This document shows positions 17,775 to 23,760 of a stretch of DNA of 36,942 nt, piece after piece (position 1 is the first letter of the stretch; each line of letters begins with the position of its first letter). The notes beneath the pieces were generated by a model that searched no databases, was not told where the DNA came from, and worked only from the letters and a program-made list of their open reading frames with translations. Source of the DNA: a virus. Made by a program: the position numbers and the translations under genes. The stretch is from positions 1 through 36,942 of IMG/VR virus record IMGVR_UViG_3300046167_000324; one strand, written 5' to 3'.

Positions 17775-19578
17775 CAATATAATACCAGAACTTAAAAATA
17801 CAAATACACATAAAAAAACAACAAACGACTTAATACATGAGATGCAGGCACAAGGTTTGCAAATCAATCACCTGGAATCAACAGGTAAAATTGTTAGGGT
17901 GCCAGTCGCTCTCCCTGGAATGAAACCAGACCTAGGCGGTTCTAAGTCTGGTTATTATGTTGTTAATGAATTACACGGTCACTACTTCGCAACATTTGGT
18001 AATTGGAAAACAGGTTTTGAGGGTAAGTGGAGTTCAGTTGATTCTAATACTTTAAGCCAGGTGGACAGAGAAGCTTTACATAAACAAATGCAAGAAGCAT
18101 CTGAGCAAGCGAAAATTGATAGAAAAATTAAGCAAGATGAGGTGGCAGAAGAGATACGGGAAAAATTTAATAAATGCAACGATGTTGTCGAGCATGAGTA
18201 TCTCACAAATAAAAAGGTTAAAAACTATGGGTTGAAACAATCTAACGGTAGTTTAATTGTTCCCGTGTATTCTACTACAGGTGCCATCAGATCTATACAG
18301 TACATAGATAAAAAAGGGGGTAAAAAGTTTGCCTCCGCATCAGAAATTAAAGGTAATGTTTTTCTTATTGGAATTACATTTAACGAATTAGCTAATTGTG
18401 AAAGATTGGTAGTAGCTGAAGGTTACTCAACATCCGCAACAATATATGAAGCTACCCAGATTCCCGTGGCTTGCGTATTTAGTGCCAATTTTACATTGGA
18501 TGCAGTCTCTAAATTGCGCAAGTTAACGGGTGCTAGAATTATTTTAGCCCTGGATCACGATGATAACGGCGTGGGTGAAAAGAAAGCCCAGGAATGTGCA
18601 GCAGCAATACCCAACGTGGCCGTGCGTCTGCCCAGCGAGCGTGGCGATTACAATGACTTATATTTAAAGCATGGTTTAGATAAAGTGAAAGCTGAGTTGA
18701 TGGAACACAAGCTTGGTATACAAAAGTATGCTATTCGTAACCTGGTAGGCACACCAGAACCACAAAAGTTTTTAGTAGAGGGATTGATACCAATGGGTAA
18801 ACCAGGACTCCTGGCAGCGTCTGGTGGAGTTGGTAAATCATTGAGTGTAATCCAATTGGCATTGTGCATAGCTTGTGGTGGAAGATGGTGGGGAAAAGAT
18901 GTTACTGAGCGTGGTAACTCTATTATATTTGCCAGTGAAGATGATCTTCCAGAGATCCACAGAAGACTAGAACTCCTGGATCCCCTGGGAAAAAGATTCC
19001 AATCAGAGCATGAGGTTTATATCTTTCCGATTCCAGAGCAGAAAGAACCAATGATTTTATTGAGGGAAGAAGGTGTCACGGATCTTGCAATGGAATTAGT
19101 GGAAGAAATTAAATCAATACCAAATATTAAATTGGTTTGTTTTGATCCGCTCCAGGCATTTACCACTGGTAATGTTTCTAGTAGTAACGAGGTTGGCCAG
19201 TTGTGGGGATCTTACTGTGCAAACATAAGCGCAAGGTTACAGTGTTGCACGCTAACCGTACATCATTTAAACAAACAAGGTTTAACCGTAGATTCAGATG
19301 ACCAGATGGTTCAGAGAACCAGCGTGAGGGGCGCCTCGTCACTCGTCGATTCGCAGAGGTTCTGCCTCACAATGGCCCTGGCAAGTGCAGAGGATTGTGA
19401 AAGGATTTGTGAAGAGCAACATGTACCCTACGACAGAATGGCGGTGGTAAGAGGCGCACTTGTAAAATCCAACAGCGGAGGCGTAGACTATTCTGCAAAA
19501 ACATTATTTAGACGCAACGGTGTTTTAGAACCATTAAATGAACCGCTAGATACCAGTAATTTATATGACAATTTTTAG
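17746..19578 (+). CDS. Primase-helicase: Toprim plus RepA/RecA-fold ATPase, 610 aa
   Basis: Residues about 150-300 hold a Toprim primase domain: acidic Glu225 in LVVAEGYSTSATIYEA and Asp270/Asp272 in ALDHDDNGVG. Residues about 340-560 hold a RepA/AAA_25-type hexameric helicase: Walker A ASGGVGKS at 358-365, the SEDD motif at 397-400, Walker B LVCFDPLQAF at 463-472, and a sensor with paired His (LTVHHLNKQG). No N-terminal CHC2 zinc finger is visible in this protein; the preceding gene may provide one. It probably unwinds and primes at the replication fork started at the origin near 19755. Confidence 0.92.
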   Translation: MDLKKYCKDNNIIPELKNTNTHKKTTNDLIHEMQAQGLQINHLESTGKIVRVPVALPGMKPDLGGSKSGYYVVNELHGHYFATFGNWKTGFEGKWSSVDSNTLSQVDREALHKQMQEASEQAKIDRKIKQDEVAEEIREKFNKCNDVVEHEYLTNKKVKNYGLKQSNGSLIVPVYSTTGAIRSIQYIDKKGGKKFASASEIKGNVFLIGITFNELANCERLVVAEGYSTSATIYEATQIPVACVFSANFTLDAVSKLRKLTGARIILALDHDDNGVGEKKAQECAAAIPNVAVRLPSERGDYNDLYLKHGLDKVKAELMEHKLGIQKYAIRNLVGTPEPQKFLVEGLIPMGKPGLLAASGGVGKSLSVIQLALCIACGGRWWGKDVTERGNSIIFASEDDLPEIHRRLELLDPLGKRFQSEHEVYIFPIPEQKEPMILLREEGVTDLAMELVEEIKSIPNIKLVCFDPLQAFTTGNVSSSNEVGQLWGSYCANISARLQCCTLTVHHLNKQGLTVDSDDQMVQRTSVRGASSLVDSQRFCLTMALASAEDCERICEEQHVPYDRMAVVRGALVKSNSGGVDYSAKTLFRRNGVLEPLNEPLDTSNLYDNF

Positions 19579-19587
19579 GAGAAAATT

Positions 19588-19749
19588 ATGAACTGTTGGC
19601 AATGTAACCAAAAATTAATTTGGGGTGGCGATCATACAGGCGAAGATTATGACAATGAAGATTACGAAATTGTAACTAATCTATCTTGCTCTAAATGCGA
19701 TGCCTTGGTTCTCGTATATCACCAAAAAAAACAATTTAATACAGAATAA
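19588..19749 (+). CDS. Small zinc-ribbon protein, 53 aa
   Basis: Begins MNCWQCNQKLIWGGDHTGED and has a second CxxC pair in LSCSKCDALVLVYHQ, so one four-cysteine zinc ribbon. This type of tiny protein is common in phage early operons. It has a ribosome binding site (AGGAGAAAATT) overlapping the end of the primase-helicase gene. It ends 5 bases before the first iteron. Confidence 0.75.
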   Translation: MNCWQCNQKLIWGGDHTGEDYDNEDYEIVTNLSCSKCDALVLVYHQKKQFNTE

Positions 19750-19754
19750 CCATA

Positions 19755-19816
19755 GGGAGTGTTAGGGACATAGTATGGGAGTGTTAGGGACATACCTTGA
19801 CCAAGATAGGGACATA
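19755..19816 (+). repeat. Three iterons at 22-bp spacing: candidate replication origin
   Basis: The 10-mer TAGGGACATA occurs at 19763-19772, 19785-19794 and 19807-19816, each exactly 22 bp (about two helical turns) from the last. The first two copies extend to an identical 18-mer, GGGAGTGTTAGGGACATA, at 19755-19772 and 19777-19794. Direct repeats on one face of the helix, next to an AT-rich palindrome and directly upstream of a winged-helix protein gene, are the layout of an iteron-type theta origin. Confidence 0.75.
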
Positions 19817-19843
19817 ACTCTAGTAAGAGGCTCCCATATATCC

Positions 19844-19863
19844 ATATCATACTCATATGATAT
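19844..19863. repeat. AT-rich 8-bp inverted repeat in the origin region
   Basis: ATATCATA, a CTCA loop and TATGATAT: a perfect 8-bp palindrome with a 4-base centre inside an AT-rich stretch (ATATATCCATATCAT). It could be the strand-opening element or a dimer binding site for the protein encoded just downstream. Confidence 0.7.
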
Positions 19864-19864
19864 A

Positions 19865-19896
19865 GGAAGCGAACCCCTTGAGGGGGTTCAGCTTCC
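19865..19896 (+). other. Long GC-rich hairpin before the initiator gene
   Basis: GGAAGCGAACCCC at 19865-19877 pairs with GGGGTTC-A-GCTTCC at 19883-19896. This makes a 13-bp stem with one bulged A and a 5-base loop. No T-run follows on either strand, so it is not a standard terminator. It could act at the origin, or in the leader RNA of the gene at 19920. Confidence 0.75.
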
Positions 19897-19919
19897 AGGG
19901 AAAAAAGAGAAGTAAAGAA

Positions 19920-20351
19920 ATGAAAAGATTTAAAACAATAGACAAGGACCACTGGTGGATCACGGCACACACGAGCGAGCGGGAGCGAGCGGGAGTCTTT
20001 GTCCCGTTAGAGCTAGCCAGGAGAGACGGAGACTTCTCCAGGGTGAGAGCAGTGGTATGGGCTTGGTACAGGCGCGAGTGCGGGCGGACGGATCTATCCG
20101 TGAGTGCGAAGCTTATTATGTGGGCGCTATGCGAGCGGTGGAGATATGAAACCTGGAGCAGCCATGATGCAATTAGTTATTATGCAAAGATGACTGGTGT
20201 TAATAGAAAAACATCTGGTAGAGCTATGACTGAGTTGATTGAGAAAGAGGTGGTGTGGTGTGTCCTGGAAGGTGAGCAGAAAAGATTAAGGAAATCACAA
20301 CCTGGTGGTAAGAAGCATTTTTTGTTAGTGGGCCTGGTAGATCTATTGTAG
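19920..20351 (+). CDS. Winged-helix replication-initiator candidate, 143 aa
   Basis: Residues about 57-115 (DLSVSAKLIMWALCERWRYE then SYYAKMTGVNRKTSGRAMTELIEKEVVW) form a winged helix of the type found in the N-terminal domain of lambda-O-like and RepA-like initiators: helix, turn, recognition helix NRKTSGRAM, wing. It lies immediately downstream of the iterons, as origin-binding initiators often do, and in the same operon as the primase-helicase. I chose the ATG at 19920 over the upstream TTG at 19878 because the latter lies in the hairpin. Codon use is unusually GC-rich here and includes a tandem 10-bp repeat GAGCGAGCGG at 19973-19992. A transcriptional regulator is the alternative. Confidence 0.72.
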   Translation: MKRFKTIDKDHWWITAHTSERERAGVFVPLELARRDGDFSRVRAVVWAWYRRECGRTDLSVSAKLIMWALCERWRYETWSSHDAISYYAKMTGVNRKTSGRAMTELIEKEVVWCVLEGEQKRLRKSQPGGKKHFLLVGLVDLL

Positions 20352-20407
20352 GTGAGCGCACACGGAAGGTTGTAATGGAGGAGTTCCCGCGCGCGCTCGT
20401 GAGAGGA

Positions 20408-20512
20408 TCAATCAGAGCGATCAATCCATCTAACTATTAACTCTACAACAAGTAGAGCTGTAATGGTAGTTAAAGCCATTGTTAAAATTATTAGTTTAAT
20501 TGCCTCAATCAC
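20408..20512 (-). CDS. Single-pass membrane micropeptide at the end of the leftward operon, 34 aa
   Basis: A GTG start overlaps the upstream stop (GTGA). It encodes MIEAIKLIILTMALTTITAL then a second hydrophobic part LVVELIV and a charged end RWIDRSD, so one clear membrane helix. The 57 bases between it and the convergent gene at 20351 contain a GC-rich GCGCGCGC stretch and no terminator I can recognise. Confidence is limited by length and start codon. Confidence 0.5.
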   Translation of the reverse strand: MIEAIKLIILTMALTTITALLVVELIVRWIDRSD

Positions 20513-20634
20513 TTCTTTTCTTTTTTATCTTTGGTTTCTTTTTTCTTTTTGTTTTTGCCGAAGATGCGATCAAACTCAGATTCATATTTTTTACGATCTG
20601 GTATTGGTCTTGGCGTACTTCCTTTTCCTGACAT
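20509..20634 (-). CDS. Small basic phage protein of the MSGKGSxPRP type, 41 aa
   Basis: Starts MSGKGSTPRPIPDRKKYESE and continues FDRIFGK followed by a Lys-rich tail. The MSGKGSxPRP...FDxIFGK pattern recurs in many phage genomes as a tiny conserved protein of unknown role, which makes this call firmer than its length alone. It has the ribosome binding site CCAGGAG, which lies in a junction repeat shared with the next gene upstream (see 20638-20823). Confidence 0.75.
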   Translation of the reverse strand: MSGKGSTPRPIPDRKKYESEFDRIFGKNKKKKETKDKKEKK

Positions 20635-20637
20635 TGG

Positions 20638-20823
20638 TTACTCCTGGTTGTTTAAAATTGATTCAGCAATGAGCTGTAATATTTCGTCTCGGTCATCATC
20701 TGCATGTAAGCCGTAGTTAATGACCATATCTGTTATTTCTATTTCTAATAATCCTTTGTTATCCATTTCAACAACCTCATCATATATATTTTCTAGTTGT
20801 TGCTCGTTGTATATTACGCTCAT
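20638..20823 (-). CDS. Small acidic protein, 61 aa
   Basis: Unknown function. Acidic, helical (MSVIYNEQQLENIYDEVVEM) with a Leu/Ile-rich second half (LLEIEITDMVINYGLHADDDRDEILQLIAESIL). It ends NNQE-stop within the 14-base sequence GGTTACTCCTGGTT (plus strand, 20636-20649), which is identical at the junction upstream of this gene. Acidic small proteins in this location can be DNA mimics, but nothing here proves it. Confidence 0.7.
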   Translation of the reverse strand: MSVIYNEQQLENIYDEVVEMDNKGLLEIEITDMVINYGLHADDDRDEILQLIAESILNNQE

Positions 20824-20825
20824 GG

Positions 20826-21005
20826 TTACTCCTGGTTAATATGTTTATAGCGTTTATCTTTTGCAAACGCCCTGGTTAGTTTCGTGCGGTCATCTTTAGA
20901 TACGATCCTTAATAGTTTCTCTGGTGTTAAACCATTTTTCCATCCACCGCTTTGGTTTAAGCCGTATTTATCGCGCATTTGTTTCATTATTTGTTCTGTG
21001 GTCAT
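20826..21005 (-). CDS. Small protein with GGWxNGLTPEKL motif, 59 aa
   Basis: Encodes MTTEQIMKQMRDKYGLNQSG then GWKNGLTPEKLLRIVSKDDRTKL and ends HINQE. The motif order suggests a small helical DNA- or protein-binding unit; no family recognised. It starts 3 bases after the upstream stop with the ribosome binding site GAGAGG. Its last codons lie in the same NQE-stop junction sequence as the following gene. Confidence 0.65.
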   Translation of the reverse strand: MTTEQIMKQMRDKYGLNQSGGWKNGLTPEKLLRIVSKDDRTKLTRAFAKDKRYKHINQE

Positions 21006-21007
21006 TT

Positions 21008-21190
21008 CTAAAGCCTCTCAACGCCATGTTTGTCAACGTAGGCTATGTTGTCCCCGTCTATGTCTTTAAGTAACCACGCGCCTTCTGTGTTCGTTTTAGA
21101 GGTATCTTCTGAAATGTAGGCATAATCGCCAGTGATTCCATTGTCTGCCATATGAGCTTTATATTTTGCTAATGCTTGGTCAAATGTCAT
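21008..21190 (-). CDS. Small beta-type protein, 60 aa
   Basis: Encodes MTFDQALAKYKAHMADNGIT, then DYAYISEDTSKTNTEGAWLLKDIDGDNIAYVDKHGVERL. The second half reads as a three-strand sheet. No family recognised. It overlaps the upstream micro-ORF stop by 4 bases (ATGA) and ends 3 bases before the next start, so it belongs to the coupled leftward operon. Confidence 0.7.
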   Translation of the reverse strand: MTFDQALAKYKAHMADNGITGDYAYISEDTSKTNTEGAWLLKDIDGDNIAYVDKHGVERL

Positions 21191-21282
21191 AGTCTTTCCG
21201 TGAATAATAAAATTAATAATTGTATCTGGTCATCTCTTAGATTTCTCAAATGCTTTGGTATTCGTCTTCTGTCTATCTTCAT
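21187..21282 (-). CDS. Basic micropeptide, 31 aa
   Basis: Encodes MKIDRRRIPKHLRNLRDDQI followed by QLLILLFTERL. It has the strong ribosome binding site GGGAGG, and both ends overlap neighbouring genes by exactly 4 bases (ATGA). That coupling is the main evidence it is translated. Function unknown. Confidence 0.5.
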   Translation of the reverse strand: MKIDRRRIPKHLRNLRDDQIQLLILLFTERL

Positions 21283-21377
21283 TTGTCTTGGTCCTCCCTG
21301 GTAATTATTAAATATGCTCCATGTAGGCAAAAGACCATGAATGAAAGCACGATTAGAATTTCTATACAGTCAATCAT
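21279..21377 (-). CDS. Membrane micropeptide, 32 aa
   Basis: Encodes MIDCIEILIVLSFMVFCLHG then AYLIITREDQDK: a single membrane helix at about residues 5-25 with a charged C-terminus. ATGA overlaps on both sides and a good ribosome binding site (CCAGGAGGG). Its likely topology is N-out or N-in single pass; no family known. Confidence 0.55.
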   Translation of the reverse strand: MIDCIEILIVLSFMVFCLHGAYLIITREDQDK

Positions 21378-21649
21378 TGAGCGGCCCTCCTGGCTTTTGC
21401 TTTCTCGTTGTTATGATGCCTTGTCTCTTCGTTAAGTGGAGCGTGTAGATCGTCTAAGTAGTCCAGGGCTAGTTTTTTCTGGTCTTTGGTTAATTGTATT
21501 AAGATCTTGTAATCTGATCTTTTCCACATCGGCCATTGGTAAAAACACTTATCTTTGTTTTTGTATTCCCAGAGAACTGGTTTATCTATACCAGGGATAT
21601 GATCTTCCCAGGTGTAAAAGTCATTTTGAAATTCGTTTGCAAATGTCAT
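21374..21649 (-). CDS. Small protein of unknown function, 91 aa
   Basis: Aromatic-rich first half (MTFANEFQNDFYTWEDHIPG, VLWEYKNKDKCFYQWPMWKRSDY) and a helical, basic C-terminus (KLALDYLDDLHAPLNEETRHHNNEKAKARRAAQ). No recognised family. The ribosome binding site AGGAGG lies in the end of the preceding micro-ORF. Its size and clean coupling to both neighbours support a real gene. Confidence 0.75.
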   Translation of the reverse strand: MTFANEFQNDFYTWEDHIPGIDKPVLWEYKNKDKCFYQWPMWKRSDYKILIQLTKDQKKLALDYLDDLHAPLNEETRHHNNEKAKARRAAQ

Positions 21650-21660
21650 TGTCTAACCTC

Positions 21661-21750
21661 CTAGTTTTTTAGAAAATGATTAATTAAATAAGAACCATGC
21701 CAAGCTTTACGCCTGGCTGGTTTTCTGAATAGTTTTTTTAATAAGTTCAT
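21661..21750 (-). CDS. Basic micropeptide, 29 aa
   Basis: Encodes MNLLKKLFRKPARRKAWHGS and YLINHFLKN, strongly basic and amphipathic. The ribosome binding site TAGGAGGAATT is close to ideal and lies 6 bases before the ATG. It fills an otherwise empty 108-base gap between two coupled genes. A membrane- or RNA-binding peptide is possible. Confidence 0.5.
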   Translation of the reverse strand: MNLLKKLFRKPARRKAWHGSYLINHFLKN

Positions 21751-21758
21751 AATTCCTC

Positions 21759-22040
21759 CTATCCTGGGTAAGCCATCAAAGTTCCAGCATCATAAGGGCA
21801 AGCTTCCCACCCAGCCTTATCTAAAATATTGCATATCTCTGGGGCTATCTCGTATCCAGCTTCCTCATAAATATCATAAAGAGGCAAGCCATCAATAGCC
21901 ATGCTATCTTCACTGCCTCTGAACCAGATGCCAGCCTTGTTTGGATCATCATAGTATTCACACAATGGCGTTGCCTTTGCTTTTGGATAGATCTTGTTGA
22001 TCTTGTTTATTAAAGTTTTCTCCTTCATTATTCTAGTCAT
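21759..22040 (-). CDS. Small acidic protein, 93 aa
   Basis: Unknown family. Contains INKIYPKAKATPLCEYYDDP, GIWFRGSEDSMAIDGLPLYDIY and ICNILDKAGWEACPYDAG. This resembles small phage proteins with an alpha/beta fold that appear in other marine phage early regions. The ATG at 22040 is preceded by GGAGGTAGCGTA, one of four identical junction sequences in this operon. An internal ATG (MKEKTL) is 12 bases further in but lacks that ribosome binding site. Confidence 0.72.
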   Translation of the reverse strand: MTRIMKEKTLINKINKIYPKAKATPLCEYYDDPNKAGIWFRGSEDSMAIDGLPLYDIYEEAGYEIAPEICNILDKAGWEACPYDAGTLMAYPG

Positions 22041-22219
22041 TACGCTACCTCCTTTATTACAATTTTAGCTTTTTTGTCACCGATTATTTTTCTTGCTCTG
22101 TTAATTGCTTTTCTGTCAGTACCACAATTCATGTTGTGAATTTGAATATAGTTGCCATGTTGAGGCAAGTCCTCAAAGTTAAACCAGCCATTGCCATGTG
22201 TTCTAATTACATATTCCAT
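22040..22219 (-). CDS. Small protein ending in EVA, 59 aa
   Basis: Encodes MEYVIRTHGNGWFNFEDLPQ then HGNYIQIHNMNCGTDRKAINRARKIIGDKKAKIVIKEVA. A beta-strand start and a basic helix are visible. Start and stop both fall in copies of the junction repeat GGAGGTAGCGTAATG, with the stop TAA overlapping the next ATG (TAATG). Function unknown. Confidence 0.68.
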   Translation of the reverse strand: MEYVIRTHGNGWFNFEDLPQHGNYIQIHNMNCGTDRKAINRARKIIGDKKAKIVIKEVA

Positions 22220-22503
22220 TACGCTACCTCCTTTTTATTGTGGCTTGGCCACATGCTTTGGTTGATAATCATATCAACTGTGTTTTTATCTAAACCTTGA
22301 TTAGTATTCCAGGCATTAATCTTTTCTTGGTTCCAATTCGCACAATCACCAATCTCAAGATCAACACAAGGATAATAACCACCCTCATAATCAACGACAG
22401 CAACAGTACCTGGTAAACCAATATCAGCTCCATCGTACAGCGCAACCCTCTTGCCTTCTGCTTTTTTCTTATCAACAAAGTGATTTATTTTATTAATATC
22501 CAT
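22219..22503 (-). CDS. Small protein of unknown function, 94 aa
   Basis: Encodes MDINKINHFVDKKKAEGKRV, then ALYDGADIGLPGTVAVVDYEGGYYPCVDLEIGDCANWNQEKINAWN and ends in KKEVA. The middle looks like a small beta-barrel (a SH3-like alternation of strands). It is bounded on both sides by the 15-base junction repeat. No family recognised. Confidence 0.72.
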   Translation of the reverse strand: MDINKINHFVDKKKAEGKRVALYDGADIGLPGTVAVVDYEGGYYPCVDLEIGDCANWNQEKINAWNTNQGLDKNTVDMIINQSMWPSHNKKEVA

Positions 22504-22673
22504 TACGCTACCTCCTCAAGTGCTTTTTTTAACAATTCTATTTTACCCTTCGTTATCAATCTCCAGTTCTTGTTGATGTATTTTTCAGGGTAGCCATTGG
22601 CCACAGCCTTATCTTGTTCAGCCATCAACCTTTCAAGATAATTTAATAATTGTTTTTTATCGTCTCTATCCAT
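22503..22673 (-). CDS. Small helical protein ending in EVA, 56 aa
   Basis: Encodes MDRDDKKQLLNYLERLMAEQ and a helical body ending in GKIELLKKALEEVA. I chose the ATG at 22673 rather than the upstream ATG at 22688, because the sequence between them (GGGAGGTAGCGTA) is the ribosome binding site and junction repeat used by the neighbouring genes. Function unknown. Confidence 0.68.
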   Translation of the reverse strand: MDRDDKKQLLNYLERLMAEQDKAVANGYPEKYINKNWRLITKGKIELLKKALEEVA

Positions 22674-22966
22674 TACGCTACCTCCCATGTTTTTTTGTAA
22701 GCCATCACATGTCTTTGTAAACCACCCTGGTTGTAGATTGGTTTATCAACCTCGGTCTGACAACCTAACATGTAAGGGTTGACATTCTGAACTCTTCCAT
22801 CTTCCAACTCAATAGTTACTGTTTTGTGGTAATACTCACAAGGCACAACCTTGGTAACAGTTCCCCAACCAGGTATGTTGGCCATGTCACCTTTGTAATA
22901 GATCTTGTCACCAGCATCAATGCCACCAACATATCTTTCATCGTTCCATTTGTGTTTATTAGTCAT
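22673..22966 (-). CDS. Small beta-rich protein, 97 aa
   Basis: Encodes MTNKHKWNDERYVGGIDAGD, then KIYYKGDMANIPGWGTVTKVVPCEYYHKTVTIELEDGRVQNVNPYMLG, and ends KTWEVA. The strand pattern GWGTVTKV...TVTIELEDGRVQNV suggests a small SH3- or Tudor-like barrel. The ATG at 22966 is preferred over the one at 22993 because AAGGAGG lies just upstream of it. It is the first gene after the internal leftward promoter. Confidence 0.72.
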   Translation of the reverse strand: MTNKHKWNDERYVGGIDAGDKIYYKGDMANIPGWGTVTKVVPCEYYHKTVTIELEDGRVQNVNPYMLGCQTEVDKPIYNQGGLQRHVMAYKKTWEVA

Positions 22967-23002
22967 TTTTTCCTCCTTATTTAACAACCTCATTACCCAC
23001 TA

Positions 23003-23030
23003 AGTATAGCATGTACAATGCACATGTCTA
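23003..23030 (-). promoter_or_regulatory. Internal leftward promoter with a palindromic operator candidate
   Basis: On the minus strand, TAGACA (23030-23025) and TATACT (23008-23003) are separated by 16 bases; each matches the sigma70 consensus at 5 of 6 positions. The spacer is filled by an imperfect palindrome, CATGTACAATGCACATG (23010-23026, 14 of 17 positions self-complementary). A bound dimer there would block the polymerase. It lies in the only sizeable gap (69 bases) inside the leftward operon. Confidence 0.6.
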
Positions 23031-23035
23031 CTCTT

Positions 23036-23503
23036 TTATACTATTAATTTAAGTTTTTTGATAGTGTCCTGGGCGTCTTTGTGTAGGATCCCAATACCAC
23101 CAGCTTGTATCCAGGCGTTGATGTTATCTGCTCTATCATCAATTAGTATGTGGTCCTCCCTGGCATAAACGGCCTTATGTTTGCCTTTGATGGTGCATGT
23201 TACAAGAACTCCAGGATCAACATTTTTTCTAATCCAGAAATATTTATCAGCTGCAACTCTTTTCCTGTTTACGTCACCAGTTGCTGTTAGGATCTCCCAA
23301 TACAAACCAGTGCCTTTTACATAATTAATTAGATCTTGCATACCTGGCATAATTGGTAACTCCAGGAACAGTCCCTGGTCGCTTAAATCTTTTTTTCTAT
23401 CATCATAGGTACCAGGATCTAAAGGGCCGTTTAAAAACTTTGGCCCTTCTACTCCTTTGACAAAATCAGCTAACACTCCGTCCATGTCTATAAATATGTT
23501 CAT
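23036..23503 (-). CDS. 5'(3')-deoxyribonucleotidase, HAD superfamily, 155 aa
   Basis: HAD motif I DMDGVLADF with Asp6 and Asp8, motif II-type ILTATG at residues 71-76, a Lys-rich segment TIKGKHKA for motif III, and motif IV LIDDRADN with Asp122/Asp123. The order and length match the NT5C deoxyribonucleotidase group (PF06941), which dephosphorylates dNMPs. In a phage it could rebalance nucleotide pools or act on host nucleotides. The stop lies just before the internal promoter; the ATG overlaps the upstream stop by 4 bases. Confidence 0.87.
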   Translation of the reverse strand: MNIFIDMDGVLADFVKGVEGPKFLNGPLDPGTYDDRKKDLSDQGLFLELPIMPGMQDLINYVKGTGLYWEILTATGDVNRKRVAADKYFWIRKNVDPGVLVTCTIKGKHKAVYAREDHILIDDRADNINAWIQAGGIGILHKDAQDTIKKLKLIV

Positions 23504-23760
23504 GCTACTCCCTTGTCATATCTGGTCATTTTATCTTTTGGTATTTCCTTGTGAATCCAGTCAATAATCATTGGATCTCTTTGGGTTGCTTTGTATGTAT
23601 TCATAAACATATAAGCATCACAATCTTCCTCCAGGTAAACTTTGTTACCCATTTGGTAGCTGAACGGGCTGATCTTGTTGGCTATGCCTAGATCGTCTAG
23701 CTCTCTATCTTTAACAACCAGGTATCCATGGCTGCCTGTTATGTAAAATTTATATTCCAT
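23500..23760 (-). CDS. Conserved small phage protein, 86 aa
   Basis: Encodes MEYKFYITGSHGYLVVKDRE, then DDLGIANKISPFSYQMGNKVYLEEDCDAYMFMNTY. The pattern HGYL-V...ELxxLGIxxKIS-x-FSYQ-x-G-x-x-YLEED-x-D recurs in diverse phages as a short protein of unknown function, so I am confident it is real. It ends GVA-stop in a degenerate form of the operon's junction sequence. It overlaps the nucleotidase start. Confidence 0.8.
   Translation of the reverse strand: MEYKFYITGSHGYLVVKDRELDDLGIANKISPFSYQMGNKVYLEEDCDAYMFMNTYKATQRDPMIIDWIHKEIPKDKMTRYDKGVA

Noticed and set aside
19865-19896. GC hairpin near the origin as a Rho-independent terminator
   Set aside because: It is followed by A-rich sequence on the plus strand and by no T-run on the minus strand. 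Better read as an origin or leader element.
19878-19919. Upstream TTG start for the winged-helix gene
   Set aside because: It lies in the loop of the GC hairpin, lacks a ribosome binding site and adds a stretch (MRGFSFQGKKRSKE) encoded by the hairpin itself.
20441-20457. CTCTAC-AACAA-GTAGAG hairpin as a terminator between convergent operons
   Set aside because: No T-run on either side, and it lies inside a plausible coding micro-ORF (20408-20512).
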